Source of the DNA: Tenacibaculum sp. M341
GTDB lineage: Bacteria > Bacteroidota > Bacteroidia > Flavobacteriales > Flavobacteriaceae
Direction of reading: 5' to 3'
DNA length: 64,000 bases
Assembly (NCBI RefSeq): GCF_004337695.1
Contig: NZ_SJXJ01000017.1
Location: 27,837 to 91,836 of the forward strand
Part shown: piece by piece, positions 1-8,320 of the stretch
How the letters are laid out: each line of letters opens with the position of its first letter
Numbering within the stretch: position 1 is the first letter of the stretch
The notes under the pieces: generated by a model
The model's database searches: none
Seen by the model: the letters and a program-made list of their open reading frames with translations, nothing else
Told to the model about the DNA's origin: nothing
Translations under genes and position numbers: made by a program

Positions 1-930
1 AGGAATAACTCCAGCACTACCATTAGTTGGTGCTGTAACTACACGACCTAAAGAAGCATTGACTTCATTTACAGATAAAGCAAGACAACTTACCCATTTT
101 AATATTTCTCTAAACTTTACTTCAGTTTTTCTAATACCAGCTAGCCATTCTTCTTTGTTACTGTATATGGTGTCTTTAATTAATTTTTCATGTGTAGCAA
201 AAGCTCTACGTTTTACATTTAAACCGCCAGGTAATATCCCCTCAGTATGACAGCCAATATACATGCATTCTAACATGGTATTCCAAACGCCATCTAACTT
301 CGAGTATATTTCTTCTTTACTTCTTATAACCGATTCATTTTCAAATACAATTTCTGAAATTGTTTTATTAAATTTTTTACAATAACTATCAAGTTCAGCA
401 GCTTTGGTAATTGGATAAGGAAAAGAAACATCTTCTTTTTCAAGAGTTTCTATTTTAGCATCCTCTTGCATAACAAATCCTCCTCCAATAGAGTAAAAAG
501 TTTCAGATGAGATTTCTGTATTTTCATTATCAAAACCTCTAAAAGTGAGACCATTTGCATGAAAAGGTAAAAATTCTCTGTTAAATACTACATTTCCTAT
601 AGTAAAATTTAGCTGCTTTTCACCGTTAAATAAAAGTGAATTGGTGTTTTTTATTTTTTCAATAATGATATTAATATCATCTATAGGTATAAATTCAGGA
701 TCAGTACCACTTAATCCTAAAAGTACAGCTAAGTCTGTAGCATGACCTTTACCAGTTAGAGAAAGAGATCCGTATAAATCTACTTTTATAGTAGTTATTT
801 GATCGAACTTAGAATTTTGCTTTAGTTTCTTTATCCATTGCTGTGCTGCTCTCCAGGGACCCAGTGTGTGTGAGCTAGATGGACCCACACCAATCTTCAG
901 CATATCGAAAACACTAATAAATTGAGACAT
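1..930 (-). CDS. sdaA: L-serine dehydratase (L-serine ammonia-lyase), N-terminal part, truncated by window edge
   Basis: Iron-sulfur L-serine dehydratase converts L-serine to pyruvate and ammonia in the cytoplasm. The frame opens with ATG at 930 (MSQFISVFDMLKIGVGPSSS) and stays open for 310 codons to the left edge. The GPSSSHTLGPWRAA signature is near residue 16, GKGHATDLAVLLGLSG follows near residue 60, and a CMYIGCHTEG Cys-rich stretch and APTNGSAGVIP end the visible part. These are the beta-domain and the start of the alpha-domain of the fused enzyme. The family is about 450-475 aa, so roughly a third is missing beyond base 1. A TAnnTTTG box lies 22 bp upstream. The gene follows the YceI gene on the same strand but a terminator separates them. 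Confidence 0.93.
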   Translation of the reverse strand, partial: MSQFISVFDMLKIGVGPSSSHTLGPWRAAQQWIKKLKQNSKFDQITTIKVDLYGSLSLTGKGHATDLAVLLGLSGTDPEFIPIDDINIIIEKIKNTNSLLFNGEKQLNFTIGNVVFNREFLPFHANGLTFRGFDNENTEISSETFYSIGGGFVMQEDAKIETLEKEDVSFPYPITKAAELDSYCKKFNKTISEIVFENESVIRSKEEIYSKLDGVWNTMLECMYIGCHTEGILPGGLNVKRRAFATHEKLIKDTIYSNKEEWLAGIRKTEVKFREILKWVSCLALSVNEVNASLGRVVTAPTNGSAGVIP

Positions 931-951
931 AAAGTTTGTTGTTTGTTATTG

Positions 952-959
952 CAAAAATA
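952..959 (-). promoter_or_regulatory. Bacteroidetes -7 box for sdaA
   Basis: On the minus strand this reads TATTTTTG, an exact match to TAnnTTTG, 22 bp before the sdaA ATG. No clear -33 TTTG is visible upstream because the terminator stem of the preceding gene occupies that space. Confidence 0.5.
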
Positions 960-960
960 G

Positions 961-995
961 AAAAACCTGTATTTAAAAAATACAGGTTTTTCTAT
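961..995 (-). terminator. Intrinsic terminator of the rsfS-to-yceI operon
   Basis: Near-perfect hairpin: AAAACCTGTATTT pairs with AATACAGGTTTT across a short A-rich loop, with A/T runs on both sides. It lies 18 bp after the YceI stop codon and just upstream of the sdaA promoter. Confidence 0.75.
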
Positions 996-1012
996 TTTAT
1001 TTAAAAAAAAGG

Positions 1013-1648
1013 CTATTTAAATGTAGAAATCACATTTATAGCTACTTCATTCCAAGTTTTTGATACTCCGTCAGCACCTTTGTGTAAATCTTTACAAACT
1101 ACATTTAAAGAGTCAATAGCACTTTGAGCATTCCATTTATTAACATCCATAATAGTGTTCATTGTAAAAACTTTACCATCAATTGAATAAGTGAAAGGTA
1201 ACTTGGTAGTTAATCCGTTCATAGTAAAATCGGCAGTACCTGTACTATCATTGTCAATCATTAATTTTCCAGTTAGAGAAACTGTATTTTCCATAACACC
1301 AAAGAAAAATTTTCTAATTTTTAAGTTTCTTCCGTTGTCTTTAGTTTCTATACTGCTAATAGGAATTTCAAATTCAGTACCATTGATAGCTTCTTTAACA
1401 GAATTTCCTTCGCCACCTTTTAATACATTCACTTTTTTAAATACACCTTTAACAGGTACTTTTTCTGTTGTTTTGTATGCGGTAAAGTTGATGCTATTTT
1501 CAGCTGTTTTTAATGAATATGGAGCTGTTTTTTCTACTACAGTGGTAGTAGTTTCTTCTTTTTTCTCTTCTTTCTTAGCTTCACTTTTACAAGATGTTGC
1601 TGTGATAGTTAAAAGAGCAAAACTTACATATACTAAGATTTTTTTCAT
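1013..1648 (-). CDS. YceI-like domain lipoprotein
   Basis: Predicted outer-membrane or periplasmic lipoprotein of 211 aa. Residues 1-20 are an SPII signal with lipobox TATSC, followed by a Lys/Glu-rich linker and then a YceI-type lipocalin-like domain (YSLKTAENSINFTAYKTTEK, later a conserved GVMENT and FTMNGLTTKLPFTY). YceI proteins bind isoprenoid-like lipids, but the ligand here is unknown. It is the last gene of a tight minus-strand operon, 6 bp after the acyl-CoA-binding protein gene, and a terminator follows. Placement with lipid genes fits a lipid-related role; that is inference. Confidence 0.8.
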   Translation of the reverse strand: MKKILVYVSFALLTITATSCKSEAKKEEKKEETTTTVVEKTAPYSLKTAENSINFTAYKTTEKVPVKGVFKKVNVLKGGEGNSVKEAINGTEFEIPISSIETKDNGRNLKIRKFFFGVMENTVSLTGKLMIDNDSTGTADFTMNGLTTKLPFTYSIDGKVFTMNTIMDVNKWNAQSAIDSLNVVCKDLHKGADGVSKTWNEVAINVISTFK

Positions 1649-1654
1649 TACGTG

Positions 1655-1915
1655 TTATTTTAAGATTGAGTTAACGAGTTTGATATAATTTTCTTTTGCT
1701 TCGGTTTCATTCATACCTTTTAATTGAATCCAGGCATTGAACTTAAATGCATTTTTTAAATTATCCTCTTCATTATTAAAATCAAATTGATCTCCTTTCG
1801 TTGCTTGTTTATAGTAAGCGTATAATCTCAATAAAACATCAGGAGCAAATTTCTCCTCTGTTTCTGAAACCTTTTTAACAGCGTTACTAAATTGAATGTC
1901 TAAGTCTGAATTCAT
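1655..1915 (-). CDS. Acyl-CoA-binding protein
   Basis: 86-aa four-helix acyl-CoA-binding protein that buffers long-chain acyl-CoA esters in the cytoplasm. The diagnostic YAYYKQATKGD motif is near residue 31 and KFNAWIQLKGM-(x)-EAKENYI near residues 59-77; these supply the Tyr and Lys residues that contact the CoA phosphate. Length matches the family (85-90 aa). It starts 2 bp after the cdsA stop, so the two are surely co-transcribed, linking acyl supply with CDP-diacylglycerol synthesis. Confidence 0.92.
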   Translation of the reverse strand: MNSDLDIQFSNAVKKVSETEEKFAPDVLLRLYAYYKQATKGDQFDFNNEEDNLKNAFKFNAWIQLKGMNETEAKENYIKLVNSILK

Positions 1916-1917
1916 TT

Positions 1918-2730
1918 TTACAATAAAAAATGCAAATACAAATATACGAAGGGAGCAAGGAAAAACAAGCTATCTAGTCGATCTAATAAACCTCCATGAC
2001 CAGGCATAATTGTTCCACTATCCTTAACATTGGCTTGTCTTTTAAATTTACTTTCAACTAAATCACCAAAAGTTCCCAGTATGGATACTATTATTGAAAT
2101 AATAATCCAATTCATAAGTGTATATGATAAAGAGAATTGACTAACAATACATCCAGTAATTATAGAGAAAACTAATCCACCAATAAAACCTTCAATAGTT
2201 TTTTTAGGTGAAATACGTTCGAAAAGTTTATGTTTTCCAAAATTCTTACCAATCAGATAGGCAAAACTATCGTTAGCCCAAATAATAAGAATAATAAATA
2301 TAATTACATTAGGTTGGTAAATTCCTTCTTTAAAAGGTAAATAAGTTAAAAAGAAGAAAGACATCAAAACATACGCTGTAAGTAATATAAATCTTTGAAG
2401 TTCTCTTAGCGGTATGTAAGATTTACTATATAAGTTCAGAATCAAATAAGTTGAAACTAACAACGATATTGCTAGCAAAACAGAAAGAATGTTTTGTGGA
2501 ATTAAATTATAGTATTTTAAAGCTACTAAACCTATTGAGAATAATAAGTATACAATTGTAGCTTTTGAATTTATAATTTTGGAGAATTCCCAAATACATA
2601 CACAAGCAAAAAAAGCTATTAAAAGAATATAAGTTTGCTCTGAAAAAAGAATAGCAAAAATAAATATACCAGCATATACTAGTGCAGAAATACTACGAGT
2701 GACAAAATTATTCATACTAGAGATCTTCAA
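1918..2730 (-). CDS. cdsA: Phosphatidate cytidylyltransferase (CDP-diglyceride synthase)
   Basis: Makes CDP-diacylglycerol from phosphatidic acid and CTP in the inner membrane, the branch point for phosphatidylethanolamine and phosphatidylglycerol. 270 aa with about eight hydrophobic segments. The family signature is at the C-terminus: DSGTIMPGHGGLLDRLDS, preceded by ISPKKTIEGFIGG and GDLVESKFKR. The N-terminus overlaps the upstream LUD gene by 14 bp. My recollection is that related flavobacteria often keep a phosphatidylserine decarboxylase gene next to cdsA; none is present here. Confidence 0.95.
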   Translation of the reverse strand: MKISSMNNFVTRSISALVYAGIFIFAILFSEQTYILLIAFFACVCIWEFSKIINSKATIVYLLFSIGLVALKYYNLIPQNILSVLLAISLLVSTYLILNLYSKSYIPLRELQRFILLTAYVLMSFFFLTYLPFKEGIYQPNVIIFIILIIWANDSFAYLIGKNFGKHKLFERISPKKTIEGFIGGLVFSIITGCIVSQFSLSYTLMNWIIISIIVSILGTFGDLVESKFKRQANVKDSGTIMPGHGGLLDRLDSLFFLAPFVYLYLHFLL

Positions 2731-3304
2731 AAAGAAGCAAATATAAATTTTTAGAATTACTATTACCGTGACTTAAAATATCATCGACTTCAGAAATTAC
2801 ATATTTTTTGATAGAACAGATGTTTGTAGGAATATTACCTTTAAAGTTCATCTTAATTCCAGTCAAACCTTCTCCAATATTCTTTACTAATTGGCTAGTT
2901 GTAGCATACACAATAAAATCATCAGATAATGATGGAAGTTTATTTCCTCCAATTTGATTTGATGATAGGAGTATTTCTCCTGAGTTAGCAATTAAATGCT
3001 CACAAGGAATAAATACAGGTATTCCAGTTTTAAATGTAGGAACTACTTTTACCTTTGTTTTTTTTAACAATGTAAGTAAATCAAAATCATTACAAACAAC
3101 TTCATTCCAATTGTTTTCTACTAATATATGATTAAGATTTACTGTTACTTCATCAATTTTAGTAGAATATAGAAATTTGCCTCCTTTATTTATAAAATGA
3201 TGTACAAAAGAATCGTCTAAAGATAAGTTTACAGGTTGTTTGTTAATCTGCTTATCTTTATCCGATTCTTGAAATGATCTAAATAACTTTCTTAAAAAGT
3301 TCAT
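2717..3304 (-). CDS. LUD-domain protein (LutC-like)
   Basis: 195-aa cytoplasmic protein with the LUD/LutC fold (pattern GGKFLYSTKIDEV, later TGIPVFIPCEHLIANSGEIL and the FIVYATTSQLVKNIGEGL region). LutC participates in lactate oxidation in other bacteria, but lutA and lutB are absent here and the gene sits between ftsH and cdsA, so the name should not be taken as function. It starts 21 bp after ftsH and overlaps cdsA by 14 bp. I read it as a housekeeping LUD protein of Bacteroidetes with unknown activity. Confidence 0.75.
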   Translation of the reverse strand: MNFLRKLFRSFQESDKDKQINKQPVNLSLDDSFVHHFINKGGKFLYSTKIDEVTVNLNHILVENNWNEVVCNDFDLLTLLKKTKVKVVPTFKTGIPVFIPCEHLIANSGEILLSSNQIGGNKLPSLSDDFIVYATTSQLVKNIGEGLTGIKMNFKGNIPTNICSIKKYVISEVDDILSHGNSNSKNLYLLLFEDL

Positions 3305-3325
3305 TAAAAAGTTACTTTATTTATT

Positions 3326-5254
<1,929 letters not shown>

Positions 5255-5282
5255 AAAAGATGTATTATGAAAAGGTTATAAA

Positions 5283-5651
5283 TTAAGCTGGGTTTATTTG
5301 AGTGATTTTAGCATCTCCCCAAAGACTCTCTATATCGTAGTAATCACGAACATGTTTTTGAAATATATGAACAACAATATTCACATAATCCATTAAAACC
5401 CATTCAGAATTACCTTGCCCTTCAACATTGAAAGGTTTGTCTTTAAGTTCTTTGCTAACCACTTTGTGCACCGAGCCGGAGATAGCGTTAACTTGAGTGT
5501 TTGAATTTCCTGTGCAAATTACAAAATAATCACAAACGGTATTTTCAATTTTCCTTAAATCTAACAATTGAATGTTCTCTCCTTTTACATCATCTATACC
5601 TTTAATAATTGCTGCAATTAGTTCGTCTGTACTTGCTTGTGTTTTTGTCAT
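5283..5651 (-). CDS. rsfS: Ribosomal silencing factor RsfS
   Basis: 122-aa RsfS/Iojap protein, which binds uL14 and blocks subunit joining in starvation. Recognisable blocks are IKGIDDVKGENIQLLDLRKI, DYFVICTGNSNTQVNAI and the C-terminal WVLMDYVNIVVHIF stretch with YDIESLWGDA. Length is typical. It is the first gene of the operon with ftsH and cdsA; a TAnnTTTG box lies about 22 bp upstream. Confidence 0.95.
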   Translation of the reverse strand: MTKTQASTDELIAAIIKGIDDVKGENIQLLDLRKIENTVCDYFVICTGNSNTQVNAISGSVHKVVSKELKDKPFNVEGQGNSEWVLMDYVNIVVHIFQKHVRDYYDIESLWGDAKITQINPA

Positions 5652-5672
5652 TAAATGTTTTTAGTTTTTTAG

Positions 5673-5680
5673 CAAAGTTA
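5673..5680 (-). promoter_or_regulatory. -7 box of the rsfS-ftsH-cdsA operon
   Basis: Minus strand reads TAACTTTG, matching TAnnTTTG, 22 bp before the rsfS ATG. No TTTG at the ideal -33 spacing is evident, so confidence is moderate. Confidence 0.5.
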
Positions 5681-5712
5681 TTGTTTTTTTGCGAGTAATT
5701 TACGTAATATTG

Positions 5713-5732
5713 AAATGAGTTAAATCTCATTT
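5713..5732 (+). promoter_or_regulatory. Perfect dyad/hairpin just upstream of birA
   Basis: AAATGAG and CTCATTT form 7-bp perfect arms around a 6-nt loop, ending 8 bp before the birA ATG. It could be a translational hairpin or an operator. It does not resemble the known BirA operator of enterobacteria. Confidence 0.35.
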
Positions 5733-5740
5733 ACAACGAT

Positions 5741-6475
5741 ATGATATTGATCAAACTTGATGCCACCGAATCTACGAATTCTTTTTTGAAAAATTTGTCA
5801 GTTAAATCTGAAATTAAAGACTTTACAGTTGTTACCACAAATAACCAAACATCAGGTAGGGGACAAATGAATACAACTTGGGTTTCAGAAGTTGGGAAAA
5901 ACTTGATATTTAGTGTGTTTGTGAAACATAATCAATTTAAAATAATTGATCAGCCTTACTTAAATTTTGCGGTAAGTGTGGCTATTTATGAGGCGTTAAA
6001 ATCATTTGATTTACCTAAACTGTCAGTAAAATGGCCTAACGACATTCTGTCAGAAAAAAATAAGATTTGTGGAGTGCTTATTGAGAATAATTTAAAAGGA
6101 AGTTTTGTGTCATCATCAATAATAGGAATTGGATTAAATGTAAATCAAATTGATTTTGGAGTAGATTTGCCAAATGCATCTTCTTTAAAGAAAATAACTA
6201 ATAAAGAAATAGACTTAGATCAACTTTTGGTTGCTGTTATTAATAGTTTAAAATCAACTATTGATTATTTAAGAAAAGGGCAATTTCAGCTATTGGAAAG
6301 AAAATATTTAGAAGTATTATTCAAAAAAAATGTTCCAAGCATGTTTAAAGATGCTCAAAACATTTTTTTCATGGGTAAAATAATTGGAGTAAATACCCAA
6401 AATGGTAAATTAAAAATTGAATTAGATGATGAAACGATTAAAGAATATGCTTTAAAAGAAGTTTCTTTTGCCTAA
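5741..6475 (+). CDS. birA: Biotin--[acetyl-CoA-carboxylase] ligase (monofunctional)
   Basis: Attaches biotin to the biotin-carboxyl-carrier subunit of acetyl-CoA carboxylase. 244 aa. The ligase domain begins at once (LDATESTNSFLK), with the GRGQMNTTWVSE biotinyl-AMP loop near residue 44 and KWPNDILSEKNKICGVLIE near residue 98. A small C-terminal domain follows. There is no N-terminal winged helix, so unlike the E. coli protein it should not act as a DNA-binding repressor. It is convergent with the SRPBCC gene, with only 5 bp between stops, leaving no room for a terminator. Confidence 0.93.
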   Translation: MILIKLDATESTNSFLKNLSVKSEIKDFTVVTTNNQTSGRGQMNTTWVSEVGKNLIFSVFVKHNQFKIIDQPYLNFAVSVAIYEALKSFDLPKLSVKWPNDILSEKNKICGVLIENNLKGSFVSSSIIGIGLNVNQIDFGVDLPNASSLKKITNKEIDLDQLLVAVINSLKSTIDYLRKGQFQLLERKYLEVLFKKNVPSMFKDAQNIFFMGKIIGVNTQNGKLKIELDDETIKEYALKEVSFA

Positions 6476-6480
6476 GTCAA

Positions 6481-6870
6481 TTATAATTTCTGTAAATTAT
6501 CGGTAAGAGTTTCAATAAATTTAGTTAATGGTTTTTTAACCATCATTGCCATCATAGGATTGAAACTACTTTCAAATTTTAATTGTACGTTACTTTCGTT
6601 TTCCGATGCTTCTTCTATGTTTGCAGCTAAAGTAAAAGGTAATTTACTACTTGCAGCTCCTAATGTAACATTAGAAAATTCAGTTTTTTCCTTCATAACT
6701 AATCTTATTTCAGGCATTCCTTTTAATCCAAAAACAAAAGATTCTCCTTCTACTTCAAATTTCTCAGTGTTTTCAGGCATTAATTGTCTAAAATTTTCAA
6801 GTTTAGTTAAAAATTCAAATAATTCTTTTGGTGATTTTTGTACAGTAATGTTATTTCCGTCAATATTCAT
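6481..6870 (-). CDS. SRPBCC-fold protein
   Basis: 129-aa cytoplasmic protein with the START-like SRPBCC pattern: an N-terminal strand (NITVQKSPKELFEFLTKLEN), a central beta sheet and a C-terminal helix (FNPMMAMMVKKPLTKFIETL). Such folds bind hydrophobic ligands. The exact ligand is unknown. It lies 30 bp downstream of pyrE on the same strand and is probably co-transcribed with it, which gives no obvious functional clue. Confidence 0.65.
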   Translation of the reverse strand: MNIDGNNITVQKSPKELFEFLTKLENFRQLMPENTEKFEVEGESFVFGLKGMPEIRLVMKEKTEFSNVTLGAASSKLPFTLAANIEEASENESNVQLKFESSFNPMMAMMVKKPLTKFIETLTDNLQKL

Positions 6871-6900
6871 TGTGCTGCTAATATATTTGTTAATGATTTT

Positions 6901-7542
6901 TTATTGTTTCCAAGTGCTTGGAGATTTCCTCCAGTCCTCTAACGTATGTAATTCCTTTTCTGTTATGTAATTGCTTTCTAAAGCTTGTTCTAAAAGAACA
7001 TTGTAATTACTTAATGTAGTGAAATCTAAATTATGAGGAGCAAAAGTTTCTTCAGCAATAGTAAAACCATAAGAAAAAATGGCTACCATACCTTTTACAG
7101 TTGCGCCAGCTTCTTTTAAAGCTTTAATAGCATTTAAACTACTTTTTCCAGTACTAATTAAATCTTCAACAACAACTACATTTTGTCCGCTTTCTAAAAA
7201 ACCTTCAATTTGATTTTTTCTTCCGTGTTTTTTAGGTTCAGGTCTAACATATACGAAAGGTACGCCTAATTCTTGTGCTACTAAAACACCAATAGCAATA
7301 GCTCCAGTAGCAACTCCAGCAATAACATCTGGTTTACCATGTTTTTCTTCAACCAATTTTGCTATCTTTTCTTTTAAGAAATTTCTAACAGAAGGATAAG
7401 AAAGTGTAACTCTATTGTCGCAATAAATTGGTGATTTCCAACCTGAAGCCCAAGTAAAAGGTTCATTTGGTTGTAATTTTATAGCTTTTATCTGTAAAAG
7501 AAGTTCGGCAGTTTTTTTTGCTGTATCTTTGTTTAAAATCAT
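6901..7542 (-). CDS. pyrE: Orotate phosphoribosyltransferase
   Basis: Joins orotate to PRPP to give OMP in pyrimidine synthesis. 213 aa. The PRPP loop VVVVEDLISTGKSSLNAI is near residue 120 and the KHGRKNQIEGF flexible loop near residue 104. The ATG at 7542 is supported by conservation from the first residues (DTAKKTAELLLQIKAI). A TAnnTTTG box sits 5-12 bp upstream, so the transcript probably begins at or within a base or two of the ATG. The divergent NUDIX gene starts 7 bp away. Confidence 0.96.
   Translation of the reverse strand: MILNKDTAKKTAELLLQIKAIKLQPNEPFTWASGWKSPIYCDNRVTLSYPSVRNFLKEKIAKLVEEKHGKPDVIAGVATGAIAIGVLVAQELGVPFVYVRPEPKKHGRKNQIEGFLESGQNVVVVEDLISTGKSSLNAIKALKEAGATVKGMVAIFSYGFTIAEETFAPHNLDFTTLSNYNVLLEQALESNYITEKELHTLEDWRKSPSTWKQ
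7524..7531 (+). promoter_or_regulatory. -7 box for the NUDIX gene, inside the pyrE coding start
   Basis: TATCTTTG matches TAnnTTTG exactly and lies 18 bp before the ATG at 7550, within codons 4-7 of the divergent pyrE. Confidence 0.5.
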
Positions 7543-7546
7543 ACCG

Positions 7547-7554
7547 CAAATGTA
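7547..7554 (-). promoter_or_regulatory. -7 box for pyrE, overlapping the NUDIX start codon
   Basis: Minus strand reads TACATTTG (TAnnTTTG). It covers the NUDIX ATG at 7550-7552 and predicts transcription starting at about 7541-7542, the pyrE start codon. Confidence 0.5.
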
Positions 7555-8152
7555 TAAAGTTTTTGTGAATGATAGACCTATAATTTTTACATCTTCTTCT
7601 AAAAAAGCAGAAGATTATAAGTTTTTGCACTCAAAAAATATTCTAATTGCTGATGTTATTGAAAAAGTAAAAGTAGGAGATTTAAGAGGAGCTTATATTT
7701 ACACCCCAAATTTAAACACAGCATGGCAGCAATTTTGTCAAGATTATAACTTACTAAGTGCAGGAGGTGGGCTTGTTGTCAATAAAAAGAAAGAAATATT
7801 ATTTATTTACCGCTCTAATAAATGGGATTTACCAAAAGGAAGAGCAGAAGGAAATGAAAGTATTGAAGCAGCAGCTATGAGAGAAGTAAGAGAAGAGTGT
7901 GGTGTGGATGATTTAGAAATTCAGAATTTTTTATTGAAAACCTACCATTTATTTTATGAAAAGAAACAACAACGATTAAAGGAGGTGTATTGGTTTTTAA
8001 TGCATACAAATTATAAAGGTAAGCCAAGACCATTACTAAAAGAAGGAATTAAAAAAGCAGTATTTAAAAAAGAAGAAGAAATTACAGAAGCGCTACTTAA
8101 TACCTATACCAATGTAAAATCTGTGATACAATCTTATAAATTGATTGAATAG
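7550..8152 (+). CDS. NUDIX hydrolase
   Basis: About 200 aa. A complete Nudix box (Gx5Ex7REVREECGV) starts at GRAEGNES after the WDLPKGR lead-in, so a nucleoside-diphosphate-linked substrate is expected; which one cannot be told from sequence. The N-terminal ~65 residues (VFVNDRPIIFTSSSKK) are a separate region outside the Nudix fold. I chose ATG 7550 over 7529 because a promoter box covers the upstream codons and the MYKVFVNDRPI reading looks like the natural start. Its 5' end faces pyrE. Confidence 0.88.
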   Translation: MYKVFVNDRPIIFTSSSKKAEDYKFLHSKNILIADVIEKVKVGDLRGAYIYTPNLNTAWQQFCQDYNLLSAGGGLVVNKKKEILFIYRSNKWDLPKGRAEGNESIEAAAMREVREECGVDDLEIQNFLLKTYHLFYEKKQQRLKEVYWFLMHTNYKGKPRPLLKEGIKKAVFKKEEEITEALLNTYTNVKSVIQSYKLIE

Positions 8153-8198
8153 TTAGACATACTAATTAGGTAAAATTGACTTGAAATTTGTCTTAATT

Positions 8199-8213
8199 AT
8201 GACACCCTGTCAT
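8199..8213. promoter_or_regulatory. Inverted repeat upstream of dnaK
   Basis: ATGACA-CCC-TGTCAT, 6-bp perfect arms, 42 bp upstream of the dnaK sigma-54-like box. A TGTCA-containing palindrome also precedes grpE, in opposite half-site order, so this may be an activator or repressor site shared by the chaperone genes. Confidence 0.4.
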
Positions 8214-8254
8214 TAAATAATAGTGAAAACTGTCAAAAAAAATAAAAAATACTG

Positions 8255-8271
8255 TTGGCATAACCTTTGAC
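8255..8271 (+). promoter_or_regulatory. Sigma-54-like -24/-12 promoter of dnaK (imperfect)
   Basis: TTGGCATAACCTTTGAC: the -24 GG and -12 G have the exact N10 spacing of sigma-54 promoters, but the -12 element is GA where GC is expected. It lies 50 bp before the dnaK ATG and no good TAnnTTTG box is seen in this leader. The grpE gene has the perfect version. Confidence 0.5.
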
Positions 8272-8320
8272 TTATCCTCATCGTAAAATTGAATAAAAAA
8301 ATTAAATCGATAATAAAATT

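Noticed and set aside
1191-1688. 165-codon plus-strand frame
   Set aside because: Antisense shadow of the YceI gene; hydrophobic translation typical of reversed AT-rich coding DNA, no upstream signal.
2717-3304. Lactate utilisation operon
   Set aside because: Only the LUD-domain gene is present, without lutA/lutB; context is membrane housekeeping.
6560-6970. 136-codon plus-strand frame
   Set aside because: Spans the antisense of the SRPBCC and pyrE genes; no independent evidence.
8160-8320. CIRCE/HrcA element before dnaK
   Set aside because: No TTAGCACTC-N9-GAGTGCTAA-like sequence is present.
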